Assembly: GCA_900541395.1 (NCBI GenBank)
Contig: UQJT01000001.1
Location: forward strand, 1-64,000
Source: an uncultured Desulfovibrio sp.
GTDB lineage: Bacteria; Desulfobacterota; Desulfovibrionia; Desulfovibrionales; Desulfovibrionaceae
Length of the DNA stretch: 64,000 bases
Direction: 5' to 3'
Each line of letters opens with the position of its first letter. The first letter of the stretch is position 1. Below the pieces are notes generated by a model, which searched no databases, was not told the origin of the DNA, and worked only from the letters and a program-made list of their open reading frames with translations. The translations under genes and the position numbers were made by a program. Below, one piece after another: positions 8,694-17,029 of the stretch.

Positions 8694-10001
8694 ATGCCTT
8701 ACCCCGGTGATGAGATATACGCGCTTGCCCAACGCCTTTTTCCGCTGTGCCGAAGCCTGACCGGAAACGGCGTGCGAGAGACGCTCCGCATACTTTCAGA
8801 CTACCTGCCCCTACGGATGCACGAGGTGCCCAGCGGCACGCGGGCGTTTGACTGGACGGTGCCTGCCGAGTGGAACATCCGCGACGCGTATGTGCGTGAG
8901 GTGAACGGTCCCAAAGTTATCGATTTCCAACAAAATAATCTGCATGTGTTGGGATATTCCGTACCCACCCGTTGCGTCCTGCCCCTGGAGCGTCTTCAGG
9001 AGCATCTTTATTCCGATCCGGAACATCCGGAAGCCATCCCCTATGCAACTTCGTACTATACTCCCCGCTGGGGCTTCTGCCTGTCGGAAAATCAACGAAG
9101 AAAACTCCGCGATACCGAGTATGAGTGTGTCATCGACAGCACCCTGGAACCGGGAAACCTGACCTATGGGGACTGGGTCATTCCGCCAAGCTCTAAAAAA
9201 GAGCCCGGAGAAATTCTGCTCACTTCCTATATCTGCCATCCCTCCCTGGCCAACAACGAGCTGTCGGGGCCGTGCGTTTTGGCTTATATCGCGCGGTGGC
9301 TTCTTCACACTCCCCACAGGTATGCTTATCGCATAGTCTTCGCCCCTGAAACCATCGGGGCCTTGGTATACCTCAGTCGTCACCTCAAAAAACTGCGCCA
9401 AAACGTCATTGCGGGGTTCAATCTTTCCTGCATCGGGGACGATAGGGGCTATTCCTATGTGGAATCAAGAAACGGCGGAACCCTGGCGGATCGCGTCGCG
9501 GACAATTATCTTCGGCTCAATGTCCCCACCTACACAAAATACTCTTTTCTGGACAGAGGCAGCGACGAGCGGCAATACTGCGCTCCCGGAGTGGATCTTC
9601 CGTATGTGTGCCTGTGTCGTTCCAAATTCAATACTTACCCGGAATATCATACCTCCCTGGACAATATGAATCTCATTTCCCCCACCGGGCTTCAGGGGGG
9701 GTATGAAATGGTAAAATCCTGCATCAGCGCCATTGAAAATAATAAAATCTATACCATTCAATGCACGGGAGAACCTCAACTGGGAAAATACGGGTTGTAT
9801 CCGACGCTCTCATCCCACATGGAGCACAGAGCCTTTGACAGCAAAACTCTACTTAATGCGCTTGCCTACATGGACGGCTCCAGAGACTTGCTTTCCATCA
9901 GCGATATTATAGGATGCTCCATGAATATACTGGCACCCTTGGCGGAAACTTTGCGACAATATGGATTAGTCACATGCAGCAATTCCCCTCTTCCTCAATA
10001 A
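8694..10001 (+). CDS. DUF4910/DUF2172 aminopeptidase-like protein
   Basis: 435-aa protein of the aminopeptidase-like family found in polysaccharide gene clusters (DUF2172/DUF4910, M28-like zinc peptidase fold). Characteristic segments are PLCRSLTGNGVRETL at the N-terminus, ILLTSYICHPSLANNELSGPC in the middle (His and Asn/Glu region expected to bind zinc), IGDDRGYSYVESRNG, SDERQYCAPGVDLP, and EYHTSLDNM near the end. A C-terminal winged-helix-like part follows. The family is common in glycan islands; its exact reaction is not established, and amide-bond hydrolysis or formation on an acylated amino sugar is an inference. It overlaps the downstream KAS III-like gene. Confidence 0.8.
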   Translation: MPYPGDEIYALAQRLFPLCRSLTGNGVRETLRILSDYLPLRMHEVPSGTRAFDWTVPAEWNIRDAYVREVNGPKVIDFQQNNLHVLGYSVPTRCVLPLERLQEHLYSDPEHPEAIPYATSYYTPRWGFCLSENQRRKLRDTEYECVIDSTLEPGNLTYGDWVIPPSSKKEPGEILLTSYICHPSLANNELSGPCVLAYIARWLLHTPHRYAYRIVFAPETIGALVYLSRHLKKLRQNVIAGFNLSCIGDDRGYSYVESRNGGTLADRVADNYLRLNVPTYTKYSFLDRGSDERQYCAPGVDLPYVCLCRSKFNTYPEYHTSLDNMNLISPTGLQGGYEMVKSCISAIENNKIYTIQCTGEPQLGKYGLYPTLSSHMEHRAFDSKTLLNALAYMDGSRDLLSISDIIGCSMNILAPLAETLRQYGLVTCSNSPLPQ

Positions 10002-10993
10002 CGCCGAGAGAGCCCGTGCCCCTTCACCGTACGGAAGACCGGACGCAGACATCACCCTTTCCCGCTCCCATGCCGGGCATAGAAGGTATAGGGCACGCGC
10101 TGGGCCACGTATTGGTGGATAATGTCGCTGCGGGAAAACGATGGGGCAAGGCTCCGGAATTTATAGAAAACAAAATAGGCTTTCTGCAATTGCGTCGCAT
10201 GAGTGAAACTCAGAACGTGCTCTCCCTATGCGAAGCCGCGTTCGCCGATTTGGTCGCCCGCCATGCCCTCGACGCGTCGACTTGCGACTGCCTGATAGTC
10301 ATTACGCAAAATCCCGACGGCGGCCGCGCTCTGCCCCATATTTCCGCGCGATTGCACGCCGCGCTGGAGCTTCCTCCATCGGCGGCGGCATTCGATCTCG
10401 GATTGGGCTGTTCCGGCTATATTTACGGTCTGAGCGTGGCCTGTTCCTTCATGCAGGTCAACGGCCTGCGCCAGGGCTTGCTGTTCACGGCAGATCCATA
10501 TTCTTCCATTCTCGCCCCCGACGATGCGAACACCCAACTTCTTTTCGGCGACGCGGCGACCTGCACGCTACTTTCCCATACGCCCGCATACCGACTGGGC
10601 AGAAGCTGCTTTGCCACAGATGGAAGCCGGGCGGATGCTCTGCGCATTCGCGCCGACGGACTCCTTGAAATGCGTGGACGCGACATATACGATTTTTCCA
10701 TGCGGGCCGTGCCCCGGCAAATCCGACAATGCTTGGAACTCAACCACTTGGGGGAGGAAGATGTGAATTGTCTTCTGCTGCACCAAGCCTCGCGCTTTAT
10801 TGTCGAATCCATAGGACGCAGGATGGCGTTTCCCCATGCGGCGGTGCCCTTTCCTCTGTCCGATGTGGGGAACTGCGTCTCCTCCTCGCTGCCGCTCGCT
10901 TTGAACCGTCTGGAAAAGAGCTACGACACCGTGCTTATGTCCGGTTTCGGCGTAGGGCTTTCCTGGGGGAGCACTATTTTATTCCGGGCCTGA
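9974..10993 (+). CDS. Ketoacyl-ACP synthase III-like enzyme
   Basis: FabH-like thiolase-fold enzyme that condenses or transfers an acyl group on ACP. The catalytic triad is complete: Cys146 in GLGCSGYIYG, His270 in LLLHQASRF and Asn300 in SDVGNCVSSS (numbered from ATG 9974). That start overlaps the preceding gene by 28 bp. An ATG at 10070 would begin closer to the usual FabH N-terminus, so the start is uncertain. There are no fab genes around it. Its partner is presumably the ACP encoded at 8369-8626. It could build a short 3-oxo/3-hydroxyacyl chain or work as an acyltransferase to a sugar, as some KAS III homologues do. Confidence 0.85.
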   Translation: MQQFPSSSITPREPVPLHRTEDRTQTSPFPAPMPGIEGIGHALGHVLVDNVAAGKRWGKAPEFIENKIGFLQLRRMSETQNVLSLCEAAFADLVARHALDASTCDCLIVITQNPDGGRALPHISARLHAALELPPSAAAFDLGLGCSGYIYGLSVACSFMQVNGLRQGLLFTADPYSSILAPDDANTQLLFGDAATCTLLSHTPAYRLGRSCFATDGSRADALRIRADGLLEMRGRDIYDFSMRAVPRQIRQCLELNHLGEEDVNCLLLHQASRFIVESIGRRMAFPHAAVPFPLSDVGNCVSSSLPLALNRLEKSYDTVLMSGFGVGLSWGSTILFRA

Positions 10994-11093
10994 GATTCCC
11001 AAAGGCTAAACTATTGAAGATGCCTAGCGTAGAGCATTTTTCCTTATGGCGGGATAGTGTTCTCTCAGATGGGGGGGGGGGGGAACAAAAATC
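10994..11093. other. Convergent intergenic spacer with G13 tract
   Basis: This 100-bp spacer separates the stops of the KAS III-like gene (plus) and a methyltransferase gene (minus). It contains an uninterrupted run of 13 G at 11071-11083. Both reading frames end before the tract, so its length does not change either protein. I see no hairpin with a T-run here. Confidence 0.8.
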
Positions 11094-12119
11094 TCAATTT
11101 TTACGGGCAAGAACAAGCATATGGCTGGACAATAAATGTTCTGCAACAAAAGCCTGGAAAGCGGTATCCAATTGAGGGGACTGAACACGTATAACCTGAT
11201 CCCAAAAAGAGTATGGCGCAAAAGTGCAACGCTTTTTTTCAGCAGCTTCCCGCAACAAATCCACATCCAGAATACCAGGAGTACATACGACCAATACCGT
11301 CCATCCCATTCTTTCCAAAAAAATTCGTATGGATTCTGGAGTAAATAGATTGGGATGGGTCCAACCCAATGTAGTGGAATATTCACGTAACTCCACGACA
11401 TCCAATCCTCGCCCGTTGGGACAGGATATGCACAATATTCCATCTTGCCGCACGAAACAACTCGTCGACCGAATAAAAGCTTCCGGATCGGACGTATGCT
11501 CAAGACATTCAAACGCAGCCACCAATCCCGCCTGTCTCTCAAAAGGAATCGTATCCTCAGTCATGCACGATATAGTCCGCAGTCCTTTGCTGCGACATAC
11601 ATCAGCTTTTCGAGGACCAGGTTCAATAACTGTTACAGAGGCAAATACGCTCTCGTCTCTCACTAATTCGGCAAACGCTCCGGCCCCTGCCCCAACTTCC
11701 ACATAATGCTCGTCGGCCGAAACAAAATCGGGAGCATGTTTCCGCAGCAAATTAAGGATGAATTTCAAACGCGGTTTGTAAATACACTCTCTACGGCTTT
11801 CACTCGTGGCGGGAAAAATATGAGCATCGAAAACCTGGGAAACAGAAGACTCCCGCAAAAAACATTTATAATGTTCTTTGGAAGGGCGCGGAGCAAGGTA
11901 CAACATACCGCAAACGGCGCATCTGTGAAAAATTGCTCCATCTTTTATCACGCGATCAATTTCTTCATCCGAGCCACATGCCGGACACGGCACACTATAA
12001 AATTCAGACTGGCGTTCCTTAAACCACGCTATATCACGAGCTTTAGCCTGCTCCAAGTCAACCGAAAAACGATTTGGGCGAACTTTTCCCAAAGAAGAAT
12101 CCTCGCCTTTATATCTCAT
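11094..12119 (-). CDS. Zinc-ribbon class I SAM methyltransferase
   Basis: 341-aa methyltransferase. An N-terminal zinc-ribbon-like pair (CPACGSDEEI at about 43 and CAVCGMLYLAPRP at about 68) is followed by a Methyltransf_23-type domain with YVEVGAGAGAFAEL, VTVIEPGPRK, FECLEHTSDPEAF and CISCPNGRGLDV. The layout matches methyltransferases that modify sugar intermediates in O-antigen or nonulosonate loci. It is the only minus-strand gene in the first 17 kb and is flanked by a G13 tract on one side and an AT-rich non-coding stretch on the other, so it probably arrived separately. Substrate unknown. Confidence 0.8.
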   Translation of the reverse strand: MRYKGEDSSLGKVRPNRFSVDLEQAKARDIAWFKERQSEFYSVPCPACGSDEEIDRVIKDGAIFHRCAVCGMLYLAPRPSKEHYKCFLRESSVSQVFDAHIFPATSESRRECIYKPRLKFILNLLRKHAPDFVSADEHYVEVGAGAGAFAELVRDESVFASVTVIEPGPRKADVCRSKGLRTISCMTEDTIPFERQAGLVAAFECLEHTSDPEAFIRSTSCFVRQDGILCISCPNGRGLDVVELREYSTTLGWTHPNLFTPESIRIFLERMGWTVLVVCTPGILDVDLLREAAEKKRCTFAPYSFWDQVIRVQSPQLDTAFQAFVAEHLLSSHMLVLARKN

Positions 12120-12832
12120 AGCTCTCCCTTTTTTATTGTGTTTTTACCCTAAACCATTTGCTATCCATTTTTAAAGTTTATATAAATCACAATAATTTCA
12201 CGTAATTATAACAAGTCACACAATTTATCTGCTCCATACCCCTCCCATCGGATTGCTTGAGATGTACTGATAGGATATATATAATTTTTCTATACGGATC
12301 GTGCCCGACAAATCGGCAGTGTCAAAAGCTGATTCTCGTGAAGGTAAGGAAAACGCAAAAAAAATGCACTCTGACGCCCTCCATCCCTTGGTAATACGAC
12401 ATTGGCCATATAATGCCTGGCCTACTTTCAAATACTTACTCTGTTTTCATTCAGGATAAATATAATTCCATACAAAATGCATTTTTATTCTGGCCACATA
12501 CCCCGTTACGACAGAAAAAACAATGTGTGTCTTACCTGTCTCATATCTATACAAGTTTTACAAATTCAGTATTCAACGTGTGCTCAATATAGTCTGCCAC
12601 GTCGCTTGAGAAGGAAAATTAACGAAAATAGAAATCATTCGGGCAACAAAAGACAAATATTATCAACTAGGCACATGTCCAAAGAAAAATTTTTGCCAAT
12701 CTCTCGGTACTACTGAAAGTTGGTTTGACAGCATTGTGGATCGTCATGTCAATCTTAAATTTTTCATGCGTGACGCCAGCCATATCCGACAAAGGCGTGA
12801 TTTGATGTACGCGCCTGCATTCTGAGGATACT
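12120..12832. other. AT-rich intergenic stretch with possible gene remnant
   Basis: 713 bp without a convincing complete gene, AT-rich compared with both neighbours. One plus-strand frame is open from 12610 to a TGA at 12823-12825 (71 codons) and reads like protein (KYYQLGTCPKKNFCQS, then ESWFDSIVDRHVNLKFFMR), but it has no ATG near its beginning. It may be the tail of a decayed gene. It also holds divergent promoters for 12119 (minus) and 12833 (plus), not recognisable to me. Confidence 0.4.
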
Positions 12833-13465
12833 ATGCAAAAAAGGACAGAACAGGAACTTTTCTGGGCGGGAGAATTTGGAGATGACTATATAACCCGCAA
12901 CACACTTTCCTCTTCGGCCGGAAAAGCCCAAGCATTCTGGGCTCACATACTTGCCCGCATGGCCGCCCGACCGACAAGTGTGCTGGAAATGGGGTGCAAT
13001 ATCGGCATCAACCTGGTCGCTCTGGGGCAGCTTCTGCCCGATGCCGTCCTTCACGGTGTGGAAATCAATGCCAAAGCCGCAGAAGAAGCCCGGCGCAACC
13101 TCCAGTATACCGGGCGAGCGACTGTTACTCTTCAATCGTTGTTTGATTGCACTGAAACAGGTTACGATTTTGTCTTTACCCGGGGTGTGCTCATTCACCT
13201 TAACCCCGAGATGCTTCCATTGGTGTATGAAAAAATCCATACGGCTTCCTCTCGCTATGTGTGCCTGTGTGAATATTACAACCCAACGCCTCTTGGCGTA
13301 GTGTATAGGGGGCATGAAAACCGTTTGTTCAAACGTGATTTTGCCGGAGAGTTCATGGACGCGTTTCCCGATATGAGCCTTGTGGATTATGGCTTTGTCT
13401 GGCACCGCGATCCTTTGTTTCCCACCGACGACGTAACATGGTTTTTGATGGAGAAACGCCACTGA
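12833..13465 (+). CDS. Pseudaminic acid biosynthesis-associated methylase
   Basis: 210-aa SAM-dependent methyltransferase matching the family annotated as pseudaminic acid biosynthesis-associated methylase (TIGR03587 type). It opens with EQELFWAGEFGDDYITRN, then SAM motif VLEMGCNIGINL, FTRGVLIHLNP, and the distinctive tail CEYYNPTPLGVVYRGHENRLFKRDFAGEFMD broken over 250-300 nt near the end. It overlaps the pseF start by one base (TGATG), so the two are translationally coupled. It probably methylates a Pse intermediate or precursor; the site is not established. Confidence 0.85.
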   Translation: MQKRTEQELFWAGEFGDDYITRNTLSSSAGKAQAFWAHILARMAARPTSVLEMGCNIGINLVALGQLLPDAVLHGVEINAKAAEEARRNLQYTGRATVTLQSLFDCTETGYDFVFTRGVLIHLNPEMLPLVYEKIHTASSRYVCLCEYYNPTPLGVVYRGHENRLFKRDFAGEFMDAFPDMSLVDYGFVWHRDPLFPTDDVTWFLMEKRH

Positions 13466-14175
13466 TGCTCCCCCCCGCCCTTGCCGTCATCACCGCTCGC
13501 GGAGGTTCCTCCCGTGTTCCCCGCAAAAATATCCGACTTTTCTGCGGCCGCCCCATGGTGGCGTGGCCCACGCGGGCGGCTTGCACATCCGGTCTGTTTC
13601 AGCGCGTCGTCATTTCTACGGATGACGAGGAAATCGCGGCGGCGGCCCAGGCCGAAGGAGCAGAACGTCCGTTTGCCCGCCCCCCGGAGCTGGCGGATGC
13701 CCACAGCACTACAGCAGATGTACTACGGCATGCGTTACAAACGCTCCAATGCCAGACCGGAAGCTTGCCCCCCTGGTGCTGCTGTCTGTACGGCACCTCA
13801 GCCCTGGTGACGCCGGCCATGTTGCACAGAGCGGCCGCTCTCGCGCAAAAGGAGGGCACGGAACTCGTCATGGCCGTGACGCCTTATTCCCACCCTATAG
13901 AGCGGGGCCTGACTCTGGACGATTCCGGCCTATTACGTTATCTGCGTCCGGAATGCGTGTCCATGCGCACTCAGGACTTTACGCCCGTCTGGCATGATGC
14001 GGGGTTGCTGTACTGGTTCTCCGTTCCGGCGTTTCTTAGCGAAGGAGGACACAGTTTTGCGCCTCTTCAAAAACGGGCGTTGCCTGTTTCAGCGCTCGAA
14101 GCCGTGGACATCGATACTCAAGACGACTGGGAATTTGCGGAAATCGTCGCCCGATACCGGGGGTTGGACGCTTGA
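13465..14175 (+). CDS. pseF: Pseudaminic acid cytidylyltransferase PseF
   Basis: 236-aa CMP-sugar synthase of the NeuA/PseF type that activates pseudaminic acid with CTP. The N-terminal signature is AVITARGGSSRVPRKNIR, followed by GRPMVAWPTRAA, VVISTDDEEIA and a C-terminal EAVDIDTQDDWEFAE. ATG 13465 overlaps the previous stop and gives the usual N-terminus; an in-frame ATG at 13438 is less likely. A run of seven C (13470-13476) lies at codons 2-4, where a slip would shift the frame. It overlaps pseG, consistent with one operon. Confidence 0.92.
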   Translation: MLPPALAVITARGGSSRVPRKNIRLFCGRPMVAWPTRAACTSGLFQRVVISTDDEEIAAAAQAEGAERPFARPPELADAHSTTADVLRHALQTLQCQTGSLPPWCCCLYGTSALVTPAMLHRAAALAQKEGTELVMAVTPYSHPIERGLTLDDSGLLRYLRPECVSMRTQDFTPVWHDAGLLYWFSVPAFLSEGGHSFAPLQKRALPVSALEAVDIDTQDDWEFAEIVARYRGLDA

Positions 14176-15200
14176 GCAAGCAACACTCTTTTCCTCTGCT
14201 CATACGTGCCGATGCCACGCCAAGCATGGGAAGCGGCCACATCATGCGTTGCCTGACCTTGGCCTCGGCCGCCCGACAGGCGGGCGCGATCGTTGTTATG
14301 GGCGGGCACTGCACCATCCCGTGGCTGTGCCCCCGCCTGGAAGAGGAAGGTTATCTGTTCTGGGAAGAACCATGCCCTCCTCAGGCAGACGTGTCCTGCC
14401 TGCTTGCTCAACTGGAAGACATGGCTCGCCGTATCCACTGCCCCACGCGTGATTGCGCCGTCATTCTGGATGGTTACCATTTCACACCGCTGAGTCAGTC
14501 CGCCGCTCGAAAGCAGGCGCGTGTCCTATTGGTCATCGACGACTATCATCACCTGCCGCGTTATGACTGCGATATTCTCCTCAACCAAAATCCCGGCTCG
14601 GAAGTATACTCTTATCAAGGCAGCGTCGGCCTGAAGTTGCTCGGCCCTGAATACGCGTTGCTCCGCCCTGAATTTAAAGCCCCCCCTCCATCAGGGGGTC
14701 GGGCAAAAGGCCTTCTTCTCAGTCTGGGAGGAGGAGATTTTTCCGGTGTCCTGCCCCGCCTGGCCCCTGTCCTCCACGTCCCCTCCATGCGGGATAAAAT
14801 ACTGCGCGTCATTGCGGGAAGCACGCCGAAAAAAGTAATCCACACCCTTTTGGGGCATGGCCCCTTCCGTCTGGAAATACTGCCCCGGGTGGACGATATG
14901 CCCTCCCTCCTGGCCGATACCGACCTGTGTGTCAGCGCCGGAGGCTCCACGTGTTGGGAGCTATGCCGCATGGGGGTGCCCTTTCTTACTGTGGAAGTTG
15001 CGGAAAATCAGCGGCGTATCTGTAATTGGCTGGATGAGTATGACTTCGCCCCGCATTTTTCCATTTCGGCTTTGACAGCGCTTCTGGAAAATACCGAATT
15101 GAGGTCCGAGCATGCCGCAGCGTTACGTCATCTGGTAGACGGACGAGGAGCAGAACGCGTTATGGATACCCTCTTTAAGTTTGCTTATAGAGGAAAATGA
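14172..15200 (+). CDS. pseG: UDP-2,4-diacetamido-trideoxy-altropyranose hydrolase PseG
   Basis: 342-aa GT-B fold hydrolase that removes UDP from the trideoxy-L-altrose intermediate in pseudaminic acid synthesis. Family segments are LIRADATPSMGSGHIMRCLTLA at the N-terminus (split here to its core GSGHIMRC, containing the catalytic His), ILDGYHFT, VIDDYHH, LLNQNPGS, LLSLGGGDFSG and SAGGSTCWELCRMGVP. It begins with TTG at 14172, overlapping the pseF stop by four bases (TTGA). It is followed by the formyltransferase gene six bases after its stop. Confidence 0.9.
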   Translation: MSKQHSFPLLIRADATPSMGSGHIMRCLTLASAARQAGAIVVMGGHCTIPWLCPRLEEEGYLFWEEPCPPQADVSCLLAQLEDMARRIHCPTRDCAVILDGYHFTPLSQSAARKQARVLLVIDDYHHLPRYDCDILLNQNPGSEVYSYQGSVGLKLLGPEYALLRPEFKAPPPSGGRAKGLLLSLGGGDFSGVLPRLAPVLHVPSMRDKILRVIAGSTPKKVIHTLLGHGPFRLEILPRVDDMPSLLADTDLCVSAGGSTCWELCRMGVPFLTVEVAENQRRICNWLDEYDFAPHFSISALTALLENTELRSEHAAALRHLVDGRGAERVMDTLFKFAYRGK

Positions 15201-15206
15201 CCGACA

Positions 15207-15926
15207 ATGAATATTCTTTTTTTAGGTCCGACCTGTCCCCGCATCGAAAATTTACTTCGAGCCTTAGGACATTTCGTGCATCGCGAAGAAGGGCGGCTTT
15301 CTTCTGATTTTTCAAAGAACAATTTTTTTAATTTCTGTATAAGCTACCGATATCATTATATACTTACACCTTCAATAATACATGCATTTCAAAATGGTCT
15401 TATTAATATGCATATATCGCTTCTTCCTTGGAATCGAGGTAGTGATCCGAACTTGTGGAGCTTTTTGGAAAATACGCCCAAAGGCGTCACTATCCACCAT
15501 ATAGATGAAACCCTTGATACTGGAGCCATTATACTTCAACAAAGTGTATACTTTGATGAAACAAAGGAAACACTGCGCACTACGTATTCTAAGCTTTCCA
15601 ATGCTGTAGAATCACTTTTTACAGACCACGTTGAAAGTATACTAAACAGAGTCTTACCATATCATCCCCAACCTTCGGGCGGTTCCTTTCACCGATCACG
15701 GGACAAAATACCTTTTCTCCCGCTCCTTAAAGAAAAAGGGTGGGACACTCCGGTTGGTGTTCTGACAGGAGCGGGTCTTGGCTGCGCGCCCCGCCAACCC
15801 GCGACTTCGGACAAAAAAGTGGTTTCTTCCCTTTTCGATGAACTTCCTCCTAGAGCTTCTTCCTCCAAGTCGAAGTCAACTGAGAAGCTTTCGGAGCATA
15901 ATTTTTCAGACCACTCCGTTTTTTAA
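15207..15926 (+). CDS. Formyltransferase-family protein in Pse operon
   Basis: 239-aa protein with a Formyl_trans_N-type domain (10-formyl-THF-dependent transfer to an amine). The catalytic Asn-His-Asp set is present: Asn67 and His69 in LINMHISLLPWNRG and Asp104 in ETLDTGAII. The protein lacks most of the N-terminal half of MTF-like enzymes and is a compact form. Position between pseG and pseI, and absence of a PseH-type acetyltransferase in the window, suggest it formylates the C4 amine of the altrose intermediate (N7 of Pse). The last ~50 residues (after GWDTPVGV) look unstructured and unlike the family. The middle is AT-rich relative to its neighbours. Confidence 0.8.
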   Translation: MNILFLGPTCPRIENLLRALGHFVHREEGRLSSDFSKNNFFNFCISYRYHYILTPSIIHAFQNGLINMHISLLPWNRGSDPNLWSFLENTPKGVTIHHIDETLDTGAIILQQSVYFDETKETLRTTYSKLSNAVESLFTDHVESILNRVLPYHPQPSGGSFHRSRDKIPFLPLLKEKGWDTPVGVLTGAGLGCAPRQPATSDKKVVSSLFDELPPRASSSKSKSTEKLSEHNFSDHSVF

Positions 15927-15999
15927 CAACGGTTCTCTACTGCATTCCGAATACCCACGTATGCCAGATATGCCTATACCCCATTACAGGAAATACAGT

Positions 16000-17025
16000 A
16001 TGACGAAATCCTTCTTCCCTGATAGCGTTTTTGTGGTGGCTGAACTTTCCGCAAACCATAACGGCTCCGTGGAACGTGCGGAATCTATTATCCGGGCGGC
16101 AGCGGATGCCGGCGCTCAGGCGGTAAAGCTGCAAACCTATACCGCCGACACCATCACCATTCCCTGCAACAATCCATACTTCCATATCAAGGGGACCTTG
16201 TGGGAGGGGCGCACGCTCTATGCTCTGTACCAGGAAGCCCAGACGCCGTGGGAATGGACGCCCCGCCTTATGGCCCTGGCCCACGATTTGCATATGAAAT
16301 GCTTTTCCACCGCTTTCGATCCAAGTTCCGTAGACTTTCTGGAAAGCATCAAAATGCCCTGCTATAAGGTGGCGAGTTTCGAAATCGTGGACATTCCCCT
16401 GCTAAAAAAAATTGCCTCCACCGGTAAGCCGGTCATCGTATCCACCGGAATGGCCAGCCTCGCGGAAATCGACGAGGCGGTGCGGACATTGCGCGAAAAC
16501 GGCGCGGGGGATTTGACCCTTCTCAAATGCACATCGGCCTATCCCGCCCCGCCGGAGGAAGCGAATCTGCGCACCATTCCGCATCTGGCCCAAACATTCC
16601 ACTGCCGGGCGGGTCTTTCAGATCATACTATGGGCAGCGCCGTTGCCGTGGCGGCTGTAAGCCTCGGCGCAACAATGATCGAAAAGCACTTTACCCTGGC
16701 GCGCGCGGACGGCGGCCCGGACGGCTCATTCAGCATGGAACCGGATGAATTCAAAATTATGGTCCGTGATATCCGCACAGTGGAAAAGGCTTTGGGGAAT
16801 GTTTCCTATGAACTGACGGAAAAACAGAAAGACAGCGTCGTATTCCGTCGCTCTCTGTTCGCCGTCAAAGATATAAAAACCGGGGAAGCTTTCAACACAG
16901 GGAATATCCGTTCCATCCGACCGGGATATGGGTTATCCCCGCGTTATTTGGATACGATAACGACCAAACGGGCAACGTGCGATATAAGAAGCGGCACCCC
17001 CCTGTCATGGGAAATGATTGGCTGA
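16000..17025 (+). CDS. pseI: Pseudaminic acid synthase PseI
   Basis: 341-aa NeuB-family synthase that condenses the 6-deoxy altrose intermediate with PEP. Segments are FVVAELSANHNGSVERA, QAVKLQTYTADTIT, CFSTAFDPSSVDFLE, VIVSTGMAS, LLKCTSAYPAPPEEANL, GLSDHTMGSAVAVAAV, MIEKHFTLAR and a C-terminal SAF-type domain (RRSLFAVKDIKTGEAF). I chose ATG 16000 because AGGAAA precedes it and length matches the family; the frame stays open upstream to 15778 but that part overlaps the formyltransferase gene. It converges with pseC, four bases between stops. Confidence 0.93.
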   Translation: MTKSFFPDSVFVVAELSANHNGSVERAESIIRAAADAGAQAVKLQTYTADTITIPCNNPYFHIKGTLWEGRTLYALYQEAQTPWEWTPRLMALAHDLHMKCFSTAFDPSSVDFLESIKMPCYKVASFEIVDIPLLKKIASTGKPVIVSTGMASLAEIDEAVRTLRENGAGDLTLLKCTSAYPAPPEEANLRTIPHLAQTFHCRAGLSDHTMGSAVAVAAVSLGATMIEKHFTLARADGGPDGSFSMEPDEFKIMVRDIRTVEKALGNVSYELTEKQKDSVVFRRSLFAVKDIKTGEAFNTGNIRSIRPGYGLSPRYLDTITTKRATCDIRSGTPLSWEMIG

Positions 17026-17029
17026 ATAT

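Noticed and set aside
11071..11083. G13 as a phase switch of the adjacent methyltransferase
   Set aside because: The methyltransferase stop lies before the tract, so length changes cannot alter it.
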